A stretch of DNA of 18,784 nucleotides from Ruminococcaceae bacterium UBA6392 (GCA_002438685.1 DJQG01000007.1:8965-27748), one strand, 5' to 3'; counted from the stretch's first letter, positions 1 to 7,401 are shown. Program-made: numbers and translations. Notes: a model not told the origin generated them from the letters alone.

Positions 1-58
1 TGCCGAGCAACTAATTGAGAGTCGCGAGCTAAGTACTGCGGTGCGGCGTTCGCGGGGT

Positions 59-77
59 CTCGGGGCGCAGCCCTGAG
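59..77. repeat. GC-rich inverted repeat
   Basis: Arms CTCGGGGC (59-66) and GCCCTGAG (70-77) pair with one mismatch around a three-base loop. It lies beside the larger hairpin at 95-127 and is probably part of the same compound repeat element. Confidence 0.45.
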
Positions 78-94
78 TTTGCTTTTCTTTTGCA

Positions 95-127
95 GGCGTT
101 TTCTTTTTCAAATAAAAAGAAAATGCC
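95..127. repeat. Long hairpin with A/T-rich stem
   Basis: A 14-base arm at 95-108 (GGC then a pyrimidine-rich run) pairs with 114-127, with a single G-T wobble and a five-base loop (CAAAT). No T-tract follows it on either strand in the usual terminator arrangement, and no gene ends nearby on the plus strand. I read it as a structural part of the interspersed repeat at the left edge. Confidence 0.55.
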
Positions 128-234
128 GAAACGCGGGTAGTATAAAATATTTGATTGTTGCAGGACGCGAATGTAGTAGCCAATTATCAACAATTCGCAA
201 TGGTTATGACTTTGTATCGGCTTCCGCCGATAGC

Positions 235-297
235 GGACAGCCACAAGGGCCGTCCCTACAAATTGCGCAATTTTCGCGGCGGAATATACGTCCCTAC
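235..297. repeat. Inverted repeat plus 9-bp direct repeat
   Basis: GGACAGCC (235-242) and GGCCGTCC (248-255) form an inverted repeat with one mismatch. The downstream arm overlaps CGTCCCTAC (251-259), which recurs exactly at 289-297. GTAGGGACG-type sequence, the reverse complement, is reminiscent of intergenic repeats I recall from Oscillospiraceae genomes; that link is from memory and not checked. Confidence 0.4.
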
Positions 298-394
298 GCG
301 ATTGTACCAATTTACAATATTGATACGACTACTTATATCCGATACCTGCAACCCCCAACTTATCAACACATCACCACCTCACGCCGAAACGAAA

Positions 395-427
395 AAATCC
401 TACCCGCAAAAATTGTGGATAGGATTT
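395..427 (-). terminator. Intrinsic terminator of the WYL regulator gene
   Basis: The arms at 395-402 and 420-427 are an 8-bp perfect inverted repeat (AAATCCTA/TAGGATTT), with partial pairing further in. Read on the minus strand the hairpin is followed by a run of T, about 40 bases after the stop codon of the regulator gene that ends at 467. Confidence 0.7.
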
Positions 428-466
428 GCTGCTTTATTTACTCTGCCAACAGAACCTGCTGTTCAA

Positions 467-1453
467 TCATTTATACTGCGCGAGCACATCCGATGCGAGG
501 GCTGTGAGCTCGTCTTTTACGCTCTCGGGCGAGAGGACTGTCACATCCGCGCCGAAGTTCATTATCCATGTCAGGAACACGGGGCTCACGAACACTTTTA
601 CGCGCATGTCGAAGTGCGTGTCGGTGATATTTGAAAACGCGGTGTCGAAGCCGAATTTGTCTATCATGACATTTGCGAGCTTGTTTTCGCAGCGGAGCGT
701 GACCGTCTCTTCGCGCCCGCCGTACATTCCGAAGGTCTGCTTTGAATAGAGCGCCATGTCGAAATCGGCGAAGAACTCCGCGCCGTCGCGCTTTTCTTCG
801 GTCGGCTGAATTTTTGTCATTTTGTCGACCCGGTAGTGTTTTATCTTGTTCTCGTCCGAGTCGTAGCCGATCATGTAATAATTTTCGTCATCCCAGGTCA
901 GCGCCCACGGGCTGATGAGATATATTTTGCCGTCGTGGCGCAGCTTTTTCTGCTTGTGCTCGTCCCAGGTAAAATATTGAAACGCTATCTTCGCGTCACG
1001 GTTTATCGCGTCGTGTATGTAGTCGACGGCGTAGTATATGCTCTCGTTCATCGCCTTGATGCGGTTCGAGACAAAGACTTGCCTCTGCAGCTCCTGCGCC
1101 TCATATCGGCTCGCAAAGCCCTCGATTTTCTTTATCAGCTCGTTGCTCTTCTTGTGCGTGATGAAGCGTGAGGACTGAACCGCGTCGACGAGAAGCTTTA
1201 GCTCCGGCAGTTCAAAGTCGCGGCTGATGACATGATAAGTCACGCTTTTGCCTTTTCTCTTGTCGATGTCGAGCCCGAACAGGCAGAGCACATCAATGTC
1301 ATCGTAGAGCGTTTTGCGCTCCGCGTCGATTCCGTATTCGCCAAGCGCGTCCGATATCTCGGCGAGCGTCATCCCGTGCTCGTCATCCGTGTTTTCGAGC
1401 AGGATCTTCATCAGATAGAGCAGCTTTATTTTCTGGTTTGATTTTTTAGCCAT
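467..1453 (-). CDS. WYL-domain transcriptional regulator
   Basis: A 328-residue DNA-binding regulator of the helix-turn-helix/WYL type (YafY/DeoR-like). Residues about 8-75 form the N-terminal winged helix (TLAEISDALGEYG, then RKTLYDDIDVL). The WYL domain follows at roughly 140-235, with the signature region PWALTWDDENYYMIGYD near 182-198, and a C-terminal WCX-type extension ends the protein. The name-giving W-Y-L triplet is here Y-Y-M. WYL domains are thought to bind small ligands or nucleic acid, but no ligand can be read from this sequence. The start at 1453 is chosen because GGAGG lies just upstream with good spacing; the frame stays open to 1648, but that extension crosses the promoter and a terminator. 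The gene is monocistronic and its target is unknown. The neighbouring PHP gene has its own promoter, so it is not co-transcribed. Confidence 0.9.
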   Translation of the reverse strand: MAKKSNQKIKLLYLMKILLENTDDEHGMTLAEISDALGEYGIDAERKTLYDDIDVLCLFGLDIDKRKGKSVTYHVISRDFELPELKLLVDAVQSSRFITHKKSNELIKKIEGFASRYEAQELQRQVFVSNRIKAMNESIYYAVDYIHDAINRDAKIAFQYFTWDEHKQKKLRHDGKIYLISPWALTWDDENYYMIGYDSDENKIKHYRVDKMTKIQPTEEKRDGAEFFADFDMALYSKQTFGMYGGREETVTLRCENKLANVMIDKFGFDTAFSNITDTHFDMRVKVFVSPVFLTWIMNFGADVTVLSPESVKDELTALASDVLAQYK

Positions 1454-1528
1454 TTTTATATCCTCCGATTTGATTTGCGGATATATTATAAGATATTTCG
1501 TGTACCAAAAAACGGACTCTGCAAAGTT

Positions 1529-1557
1529 ATTATACGGCATATTGATAAATTTTGCAA
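1529..1557 (-). promoter_or_regulatory. Promoter of the WYL regulator gene
   Basis: Reading on the minus strand: -35 TTGCAA (1552-1557), 17-bp spacer, -10 TATAAT (1529-1534). Transcription would start near 1521, giving a leader of about 68 bases. A second TATAAT lies at 1485-1490 without a convincing -35. Confidence 0.65.
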
Positions 1558-1632
1558 TAAGCAAAATGATATTTTTTGTCAAAATAAAGTTCATTATTGA
1601 AAATGTGCTTGACGAAAAAGAGACATAACCAA

Positions 1633-1676
1633 ATAAAAAGGGCGGCAAACCGCTCGAGGTCTGCCGCCCTTTTTAT
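1633..1676 (-). terminator. Terminator of the PHP hydrolase gene
   Basis: A perfect 15-bp inverted repeat (1633-1647 with 1662-1676) has the GC core GGGCGGCA/TGCCGCCC flanked by A and T runs. Read on the minus strand it sits about 10 bases after the PHP gene stop and is followed by T-rich sequence. The symmetrical A/T flanks could let it work on both strands. Confidence 0.85.
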
Positions 1677-1686
1677 ACTATATAAC

Positions 1687-3111
1687 TTACTTTGCGAATG
1701 CGTCGTTGTGGGTCAGCGCGAACCATATCTTGCAGAACAGCTCGCTCTTTCCGCAGACATAGAGAATCGAGTCGGCGAAAAGCTTGACTACATTGCCCCA
1801 GTCGAAGAAGAACTTGTTCTCCGCCTCCGGCGCGCCGTCATAGTCGAGGGTGAACGCCTGGGTGTAGAGGATGCCGCCCTCACCGAAAACCTCGGCGCGG
1901 ACATAGCTGCCTATCTCGTCCGAGTAGTCGTCGAGATCTATATCGGAGCCGACATGAATGACCTTGCCGTCCGCTATCCAGTGAATCGTCAGATAGTTCT
2001 CCGCGGTTATCGCTATCGTATCCTCTTTGTCGTCAACGGCGATGTTCGTTATCACCGGCTGAACAAGATCGGGCGGTGCGTACCACTGACCGTTCTCGTC
2101 CGCGACATTATATCCGACTTCCTTGCTGAACTGCTCGAGCTCGGGGGTGTTCTTTATATATCTGCTTCCCGCGAAGAACGCGCCCTGCTTCATGCATTCC
2201 TTGAGGTTGTCGACCGTGTTCGAGGGCATGAGCATTATCGTCCAGCCGTTGTCCATGGCGGAGAGACGATGCGCGTCGGAGCTTGCAAAAGCGAAGACAT
2301 TGCGCCCGGAGGGTACGACCTTTTGAAGCAGGATATCCCAGAGCTTGCGGTCGTGGCGGGTGCGGTAGTCGCCCTTGGAGTTGACGTCGATGCCGAGGCA
2401 GGAGGGATACATCTTGAGCAGTCGGGCGAACTTGTTTATATCGTAGTTGTAGTCTTCGTTATACGCCTTGTCGAAATCCTTTTCGTTGCGCGCGCCCGTG
2501 TATTCGCCGGGGTGGTTGATGACCGAAAGACCGCCGAGCTCTTCAACATTCTTTATCGGAGTCTCATAGTCGCTCGTGCCGCCCAGAACGCCGTTGCCGT
2601 AGTCAACGAACCAGGAGTTGACATGCGAGTTGTTGAACGAAGTCGGGTTGTTCTCGATGCCGTAGGGGACGCGGAGCATTCCGCGGCCGCCTCTGTCGCT
2701 GCCGGAGGTTATCTGATTGTAGCGCCCCTGAGTCAGCCCCGTCGGCTTCTCGAAGCCGTTCTCGCGTCTGAATCCGAGCGCGAGCTGGAGCGCGGGAACA
2801 TAGTTCGGCTCTGTCCAACCTCTGTCAACGGTGCCGTGATCGGTCATCGCGAGAATGTCGTAGCCCATTGAATAGTAGGTCTCGATGACATATCTGAAAT
2901 CGTTGTCGCCGTCTGAAACTATGCTGTGGTTGTGCAGGCTCGCCTTGTATTGACCGTAGTTTTTCCAGTCAACCGTGGCGTAAGGGTTCGTTATCGCGTA
3001 GTCGACATCCTTCGTGTCCGCGTCCTGCGCGAAGACTGCGGGAATCATCCCGAAGAGCATCACTGCGGCGAGGAAGAACGAGAGAATACGCTTGAAATCG
3101 TTTTTCTTCAT
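1687..3111 (-). CDS. Secreted PHP-domain metallohydrolase (CehA/McbA-like)
   Basis: A 474-residue exported protein. Residues 1-29 are a Sec signal peptide (basic MKKNDFKR, hydrophobic core, VFA-QD cleavage site). The PHP phosphoesterase motifs appear in order: HNH at 60-62 with SDG at 66-68, TDHG at 90-93, INHPGEY near His200, IDVNSKG near 241, and SSDAH at 278-281. These are the usual metal ligands of PHP enzymes, which hold two or three divalent metals and hydrolyse phosphoesters or other esters. Secretion together with this fold fits the CehA/McbA-like group. Residues about 340-430 look beta-rich, followed by a hydrophobic/aromatic tail. The substrate is unknown. AGGAG lies just upstream of the ATG, and the gene has its own promoter and terminator, so it is a single-gene unit divergent from the AlkD-like gene. 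Confidence 0.85.
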   Translation of the reverse strand: MKKNDFKRILSFFLAAVMLFGMIPAVFAQDADTKDVDYAITNPYATVDWKNYGQYKASLHNHSIVSDGDNDFRYVIETYYSMGYDILAMTDHGTVDRGWTEPNYVPALQLALGFRRENGFEKPTGLTQGRYNQITSGSDRGGRGMLRVPYGIENNPTSFNNSHVNSWFVDYGNGVLGGTSDYETPIKNVEELGGLSVINHPGEYTGARNEKDFDKAYNEDYNYDINKFARLLKMYPSCLGIDVNSKGDYRTRHDRKLWDILLQKVVPSGRNVFAFASSDAHRLSAMDNGWTIMLMPSNTVDNLKECMKQGAFFAGSRYIKNTPELEQFSKEVGYNVADENGQWYAPPDLVQPVITNIAVDDKEDTIAITAENYLTIHWIADGKVIHVGSDIDLDDYSDEIGSYVRAEVFGEGGILYTQAFTLDYDGAPEAENKFFFDWGNVVKLFADSILYVCGKSELFCKIWFALTHNDAFAK

Positions 3112-3159
3112 CTGATATCTCCTTTTCTTTTTGCGTGTATGAGAAAATTTGCTGAAATC

Positions 3160-3188
3160 ATTATATAATATCGCGCCGAAAAAGTCAA
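3160..3188 (-). promoter_or_regulatory. Promoter of the PHP hydrolase gene
   Basis: Reading on the minus strand: -35 TTGACT (3183-3188), 17-bp spacer, -10 TATAAT (3160-3165). This near-consensus sigma-A promoter lies about 50 bases upstream of the start codon. Confidence 0.8.
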
Positions 3189-3227
3189 AAAATTTATGCG
3201 CATTTGCCTAATTTTTGGTCTTGGATA

Positions 3228-3256
3228 TGGAAAAAGCGTGTTATATATGTTAAAAT
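3228..3256 (+). promoter_or_regulatory. Promoter of the AlkD-like/GH3 pair
   Basis: Candidate -35 TGGAAA (3228-3233), 17-bp spacer and -10 TAAAAT (3251-3256) with an extended TGn immediately before it (3248-3250). The -35 is weak; the extended -10 carries most of the case. The start site would be near 3263, giving a leader of about 20 bases that contains GGAGG. Confidence 0.5.
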
Positions 3257-3283
3257 CATATAAGTATCTCAACGGAGGACAAC

Positions 3284-3970
3284 ATGGATATAAGAGAAGA
3301 GCTCGAACGGCTCGGAGATGAAAAATACAGGGATTTCAGTTCATCGCTCCTGCCGAATGTCGACAAGAGTAAGATGATCGGCGTGCGCCTGCCGCAGCTG
3401 AGATTAGTCGCGGCGCGGATAAAAAAGGAAAGCTCCAAGGGCGTTATGCCCGATCTGCCGCAGGGCGATATGCTTGAAGAAAAGCTTGTGCGCGGATTCG
3501 TTATTGCAGGTGCCGATCTGCCGTTTGAAGAGCATCTGAAAGCGGCGGCGGATTTCGTGCCGGAGATAGACAACTGGTCTGTCTGCGACAGCTTCGTGAA
3601 CAGCCTCAAGTTCTTCAAAAAAGACAGGAAGCGGGTCTGGGAGTTTTTGCAGCCGTATTTCGATTCCGATAAGCCCTATGATATCCGCTTCGCGGTCGTT
3701 GCGGCGCTTGATTATTTCTCGGATGATGAGTACGCCGCCTGCGCTTTCGAGAAGTTTGATGCGATAATCAACGATGACTACTATGTCAAAATGGCGGTCG
3801 CGTGGGCGGTTTCCGTGTTCTTTGTCCATGCGCCTGAAAAGACATGGCAGTATCTCGAAGATAACCGCCTCGACGATTTCACTTTCAACAAGTCGCTTCA
3901 GAAGATAACCGAATCTTATCGCGTCACGCCGCAGGACAAGGCGAAAATACGCGCAATGAAACGCAAATAA
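3284..3970 (+). CDS. AlkD-like DNA alkylation repair protein
   Basis: A 228-residue, all-helical HEAT-like repeat protein of the AlkC/AlkD family. AlkD is a DNA glycosylase that removes bulky or positively charged alkylated purines without flipping the base. Key residues known from the Bacillus cereus enzyme are kept in register: Trp98 and Asp102 in DNWSVCD, Arg135 in DIRFAVVAAL, and Trp174 in VAWAVS. The spacing between them is close to or identical with that remembered for AlkD (W109, D113, R148, W187). Length is typical and no export signal is present, so it acts in the cytoplasm on DNA. GGAGG precedes the ATG. It is followed 22 bases later by a GH3 glycosidase gene with no terminator between, so the two are probably co-transcribed although no functional link is obvious. 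Confidence 0.88.
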   Translation: MDIREELERLGDEKYRDFSSSLLPNVDKSKMIGVRLPQLRLVAARIKKESSKGVMPDLPQGDMLEEKLVRGFVIAGADLPFEEHLKAAADFVPEIDNWSVCDSFVNSLKFFKKDRKRVWEFLQPYFDSDKPYDIRFAVVAALDYFSDDEYAACAFEKFDAIINDDYYVKMAVAWAVSVFFVHAPEKTWQYLEDNRLDDFTFNKSLQKITESYRVTPQDKAKIRAMKRK

Positions 3971-3992
3971 CAGCCGAATAGGAGATAATACA

Positions 3993-6485
3993 ATGAGCAA
4001 CAAAGTACGCAGAATTTTTTCAAAAGCAGTTAATTTTATTACATCCGCAACCGCGCAGGGCTTGAGCAAAGGCGAGCTCGGCTCGCCCGACACTCCGGAG
4101 GAGATGAAGTCGATTGCGCGAATCGCCGCCGAAGAGGGCATAGTCATGCTCAAAAACAACGGCGTGCTGCCGATAGAAAAAGATGAGAATGTCTGCATCT
4201 TCGGCAGGATCCAAAGGGACTATTTCTTCGTCGGCTACGGCTCGGGCGGCGATGTCAACAAGCCCTATTGCGTCGATCTTGTGGACGGCATGAAAAACGC
4301 GGGAATAAAAGTCGACGAGCAAATTGAAAAGATATATTTAGATTGGATAAAGAAGAACCCGGCGGACGACGGCTTCTGGGGCGCATGGCCGCGCTACCAC
4401 GATGAGATGAAGATAGACGAAAAGACCGTCGCCGATGCGTCAAAGCGCAGCAGCTGCGCTGTCGTAGTTATAGGTCGCTCCGCAGGCGAGGACAGGGAAA
4501 ACACGCTCAAAAAGGGCAGCTATTATCTGACCGACGACGAAACCGCGCTGCTCGACAAGGTGACCGCGAACTTCAAAAACACCGTCGTGCTGATAAACAG
4601 CGGCAATATTATAGATATGTCGTGGATGAATAAATACGGCGACAAGCTCGGCGCGGTGCTCTATGTCTGGCAGGGCGGAATGGAGAGCGGAAACGCCATC
4701 GGCGAGGTCCTTTCCGGCAAAGTTTCGCCGAGCGGCAAGCTGCCCGACACCATTGCCGATTGCTATGAGAGCTATCCGGCGGCGAAGAACTTCGGCAAGA
4801 AGATATATAACAACTACGCCGAGGATATCTTCGTCGGCTATAGATATTTTGAAACCTTCGCGCCCGAAAAGGTCATGTTCCCGTTCGGCTTCGGTCTTAG
4901 CTACACTTCGTTCGAGCTGTCCGACAAGACCGTCATGGAGGCTGACGACAGGATAATAGTTTCCGTAAAAGTCAGGAATGTCGGCTCTGCCGCAGGCAAA
5001 GAGGTCGTTGAAGTCTATTACGGCGCGCCGCAGGGTGAGCTCGGCAAGGCGGCAAAGAGCCTTGCCGCATATGAAAAAACGCGCACTCTTCTGCCCGGCG
5101 AAGAACAGAGGGTGGTCGTGTCGTTCCCGTGCGCCAATATGGCGTCTTTTGACGATTCCGGCAAATCCGGCGCGGCGTTCTGCTATGTGCTCGAAGCCGG
5201 GGATTATCCCATCTATGCCGGCACCGATGTGCGCTCCTGCGAGCAGATAGGCGTCCACACAGAACCCGAGCTTCGCGTCACCGAGCGTCTCGCAAGCCGC
5301 GCGGACTGCGCCCCGAAAGAGGCGTTCGACCGCCTTGTCGCCGCGACCAATGAACAGGGAAAAATAGAAAAAGCATATGAATCCGTCTCGCTGAGCACAG
5401 TTTCGCGCCGCGAGGAGATAGAGAAAAATCTGCCCGAAGCCCCCGATTTCACGGGCGACAAGGGAATAAAACTCGAAGATGTCGCCAACAACAGAGCGAC
5501 CCTTGCGGGCTTCGCGGCTCAGCTCGAGGATGTTGAGCTCGAGGCTCTCTGCCGCGGCGATTATGTCATGAACAGCAAGCTCGGCACTCCCGGCAACGCC
5601 GCGGTTTACGGCGGAATACTCGAATCCCTGCGCAAAAAAGGCGTGCCGCCCGTCAGCGCAACTGACGGACCCTCCGGCATCAGACTTCATTGCTACGCTT
5701 CGCTCCTGCCTATCGGCACGCTGCTCGCGAGCACATGGAATCAGCAGCTCGTCCGCGAGCTCTATGCTGTCGAGGGCGCTGAGATGGCGCGCAAGGGTTC
5801 CGATGTCCTGCTCGCCCCGGGTATGAATATCCACAGAGATCCGCTCTGCGGCAGAAACTTTGAATATTTCTCCGAAGATCCGCTGCTCGCCGGCACCATG
5901 GGCGCGGCGGTCGTGCGCGGCATCCAGTCGCAGGGAGTCTCCGCCTGCCCGAAGCACTTCGCCTGCAACAATCAGGAGACGATGCGTATCTATAACGATT
6001 CGCGTGTGTCCGAGCGCGCTCTGCGCGAGATTTATCTCAAGGGCTTTGAAATATGCGTCAAAACCGCGCGCCCGTTCAATATCATGACCTCTTATAATAA
6101 GATAAACGGCGTCTGGGGACACTATCATTACGGCACCTGCACGCAGATACTGCGCGGTGAGTGGGAATATGACGGCTGCGTCATGACCGACTGGTGGATG
6201 CGCGCGAGCAAGGATCCGGATTTTCCACTGCTTCGCAACAACGCCTACCGCGTGCGCGGACAGGTGGATGTGCTCATGCCCGGCGCGGGAGCGGGCTCGC
6301 GAAAGGCGAAATATGACCCGTCTCTTCTCGAGAGTCTCGGCAAGCCGGACGGTATCACCCGCGCGGAGATATGCCGCAGCGCGATGAACACCCTGCGCTT
6401 CGTCCTGCGCTCGCATCCGTTCTGCGCCGAGCACGGACTGGATAACGGATACCGCCCTGGTCCCGATTGGTTCGAGTGTCGGTAA
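3993..6485 (+). CDS. Family 3 glycoside hydrolase with permuted domains
   Basis: An 830-residue beta-glycosidase, probably a beta-glucosidase or related exo-enzyme. The usual GH3 order is reversed. The alpha/beta sandwich domain comes first (about 35-290: EEGIVMLKNNGVLPI, then VVVIGRSAGEDREN near 157-170, then LYVWQGGMESG). A fibronectin-III-like domain follows (about 297-415: FPFGFGLSYTSFEL, VRNVGSAAGKEVVEVYY). The TIM barrel is last (about 525-805: SATDGPSGIR, APGMNIHRDPLCGRNFEYFSEDP, CPKHFACNNQE, MTSYNKINGVWGH). The predicted nucleophile is Asp733 in GCVMTDWW. This order is known from beta-glucosidases of Ruminococcus and Butyrivibrio. There is no signal peptide, so it probably acts on imported oligosaccharides. 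AGGAG precedes the ATG. It shares a transcript with the AlkD-like gene, and no clear terminator follows it. Substrate cannot be assigned from sequence. Confidence 0.93.
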   Translation: MSNKVRRIFSKAVNFITSATAQGLSKGELGSPDTPEEMKSIARIAAEEGIVMLKNNGVLPIEKDENVCIFGRIQRDYFFVGYGSGGDVNKPYCVDLVDGMKNAGIKVDEQIEKIYLDWIKKNPADDGFWGAWPRYHDEMKIDEKTVADASKRSSCAVVVIGRSAGEDRENTLKKGSYYLTDDETALLDKVTANFKNTVVLINSGNIIDMSWMNKYGDKLGAVLYVWQGGMESGNAIGEVLSGKVSPSGKLPDTIADCYESYPAAKNFGKKIYNNYAEDIFVGYRYFETFAPEKVMFPFGFGLSYTSFELSDKTVMEADDRIIVSVKVRNVGSAAGKEVVEVYYGAPQGELGKAAKSLAAYEKTRTLLPGEEQRVVVSFPCANMASFDDSGKSGAAFCYVLEAGDYPIYAGTDVRSCEQIGVHTEPELRVTERLASRADCAPKEAFDRLVAATNEQGKIEKAYESVSLSTVSRREEIEKNLPEAPDFTGDKGIKLEDVANNRATLAGFAAQLEDVELEALCRGDYVMNSKLGTPGNAAVYGGILESLRKKGVPPVSATDGPSGIRLHCYASLLPIGTLLASTWNQQLVRELYAVEGAEMARKGSDVLLAPGMNIHRDPLCGRNFEYFSEDPLLAGTMGAAVVRGIQSQGVSACPKHFACNNQETMRIYNDSRVSERALREIYLKGFEICVKTARPFNIMTSYNKINGVWGHYHYGTCTQILRGEWEYDGCVMTDWWMRASKDPDFPLLRNNAYRVRGQVDVLMPGAGAGSRKAKYDPSLLESLGKPDGITRAEICRSAMNTLRFVLRSHPFCAEHGLDNGYRPGPDWFECR

Positions 6486-6562
6486 TTTTTAAGATTTCTT
6501 TATAAAATATCAAAAATATTTGCAGAAAAGCTGCAAAAAATGTATGTTTATACGAAATGTTG

Positions 6563-6591
6563 TTGACGTCCGGTCTTTGCTGTGATAGACT
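6563..6591 (+). promoter_or_regulatory. Promoter of the small lipoprotein gene
   Basis: -35 TTGACG (6563-6568), 17-bp spacer, -10 TAGACT (6586-6591) with an extended TGn directly before it. The start site would be near 6598. A small inverted repeat (CCGAT at 6603-6607, ATCGG at 6614-6618) sits in the leader just before the ribosome binding site. Confidence 0.65.
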
Positions 6592-6640
6592 TCTCTTTAG
6601 CTTCCGATAATTTGATCGGTTATATAGGAGTAGTTGAATA

Positions 6641-7288
6641 ATGGTTAAGAGGATCTCCGCGCTTGCGGCGGTTCTGCTGTGCGTATTCATGCTGTGCTCG
6701 TGCACGGCGTCGCGCTCGCAGATCGGCGCGTATGTCCGCGGTACGCTCGACTCTGTCTATCTCAATGAGAACAGTGACGAGTATCTGAAATCGGTCGGCG
6801 GAACCGCCGAAGAATGTGAAGCTCAATATCGGCAGTATATATGCGACGAGGTCGAATATTTCAAGATGTGCATGGATATCGATGAGGTGTCCGACGCGAC
6901 TTATCAGCGCATGGTGAAGATATTCGAAACGCTCTATGCCCATTGTAAATATGAGGTCGGCGAGGTAACGCGAAGCTCCGATAGATTCCTTGTCAGCGTG
7001 ACCGTCTATCCGATTGATGTCATATCAAAAGCGGAGGAAAACGGTATCGACGATTTCGAGAAGTCCTACGGCGAACGCGCGAGAAAAGGAGAGTTCGATA
7101 AGCTCTCCGACTCCGAGCGCGAGGAGCTCTGGGCGGACGGAATAATTACCGAGGTCGAAAAGAATCTCGATAACATCGGCTATCTTGACCCCGTCACGAT
7201 ATCTCTCCAGGTAATTATCGAGGACGACGGATATTCAATTGTAGACGATGACCTCGTCCGCATGGATGAACTTGTTATCAGTTATTGA
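6641..7288 (+). CDS. Putative lipoprotein of unknown function
   Basis: A 215-residue protein with a type II signal peptide: basic start (MVKR), hydrophobic core and lipobox LCSC at 18-21, so Cys21 should be lipidated and the protein anchored on the outer face of the membrane. The mature part is rich in acidic residues and contains a helical stretch (about 45-90), then alternating beta-like segments (VEVTRSS... to LVSVTVYPIDV, and a late VTISLQVIIEDDGYSIV). The layout resembles the many small DUF-type lipoproteins of Oscillospiraceae, but I do not recognise a named family. AGGAG lies ten bases before the ATG, slightly long. The gene has its own promoter and a strong terminator, so it is a single-gene unit. 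Confidence 0.8.
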   Translation: MVKRISALAAVLLCVFMLCSCTASRSQIGAYVRGTLDSVYLNENSDEYLKSVGGTAEECEAQYRQYICDEVEYFKMCMDIDEVSDATYQRMVKIFETLYAHCKYEVGEVTRSSDRFLVSVTVYPIDVISKAEENGIDDFEKSYGERARKGEFDKLSDSEREELWADGIITEVEKNLDNIGYLDPVTISLQVIIEDDGYSIVDDDLVRMDELVISY

Positions 7289-7298
7289 CAGTCAAAGC

Positions 7299-7332
7299 AA
7301 AACCGTTCCGAATTATCCGGAACGGTTTTTTT
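7299..7332 (+). terminator. Intrinsic terminator of the small lipoprotein gene
   Basis: AACCGTTCCG (7301-7310) and CGGAACGGTT (7318-7327) form a perfect 10-bp stem, with A/T pairs extending it and a 7-base loop. Five further T residues follow, to 7332. It lies about 10 bases after the lipoprotein stop codon. Confidence 0.93.
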
Positions 7333-7342
7333 ACGGAAATAT

Positions 7343-7356
7343 ATAACGGTCGTTAT
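7343..7356. promoter_or_regulatory. Inverted repeat upstream of the acyl-CoA ligase promoter
   Basis: ATAACG (7343-7348) and CGTTAT (7351-7356) form a perfect 6-bp dyad with a 2-bp centre. It ends 14 bases upstream of the -35 element and could be a binding site for a regulator. No regulator gene is adjacent. Confidence 0.35.
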
Positions 7357-7370
7357 CTGCGGCATTTGTC

Positions 7371-7399
7371 TTGACATTTTATTGCTGTGCATATAAAAT
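7371..7399 (+). promoter_or_regulatory. Promoter of the acyl-CoA ligase gene
   Basis: Consensus -35 TTGACA (7371-7376), 17-bp spacer, -10 TAAAAT (7394-7399). The start site would be near 7406, leaving a leader of about 20 bases. This placement excludes the in-frame GTG at 7387, which lies inside the spacer, as the start codon. Confidence 0.8.
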
Positions 7400-7401
7400 G
7401 T
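7374..7401. promoter_or_regulatory. Operator-like inverted repeat across the -35 and -10
   Basis: ACATTTTAT (7374-7382) and ATAAAATGT (7393-7401) are exact reverse complements separated by 10 bases, so half-site centres are 19 bp apart. One arm covers the last bases of the -35 and the other covers the whole -10. This is where a dimeric repressor would block RNA polymerase. TATTGC also recurs at 7380-7385 and 7401-7406. Confidence 0.55.

Larger units (their letters stand above)
1..390. other. Non-coding left edge with hairpins and short repeats
   Basis: I see no gene here. Open frames exist on both strands, but none has a ribosome binding site or a recognisable protein, and they run through inverted repeats. 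The stretch contains at least three imperfect hairpins (59-77, 95-127, 235-255) and a 9-bp direct repeat (251-259 and 289-297). Base composition changes abruptly between GC-rich and A/T-rich blocks. This patchwork resembles the high-copy intergenic elements common in gut clostridia, but copy number cannot be judged from one window. The region begins at the window edge, so whatever lies to its left is unknown. Confidence 0.6.

Noticed and set aside
79..634. Overlapping small open frames at the left edge
   Set aside because: They read through hairpins, a terminator and the end of the WYL gene, with no ribosome binding site and no recognisable product.
1454..1648. 65-codon N-terminal extension of the WYL regulator
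   Set aside because: The extension contains the promoter (1529-1557) and reaches the terminator at 1633. GGAGG correctly spaced before 1453 supports the shorter protein.
1597..2871. 424-codon plus-strand open frame over the PHP gene
   Set aside because: It begins in the terminator region, shows no known motif and is antisense to a gene with signal peptide and metal motifs. Treated as a shadow.
4440..6434. 664-codon open frame on the minus strand opposite the GH3 gene
   Set aside because: It has no ribosome binding site or recognisable motif, and it lies wholly antisense to a clear GH3 gene. GC-rich third positions in the real gene keep this frame free of stops.
6519..6537. Hairpin TTTGCAG/CTGCAAA after the GH3 gene as a terminator
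   Set aside because: The stem is only 7 bp and A/T-rich, and no T-tract follows on the plus strand. It could be weakly active on the minus strand, but no gene ends there.
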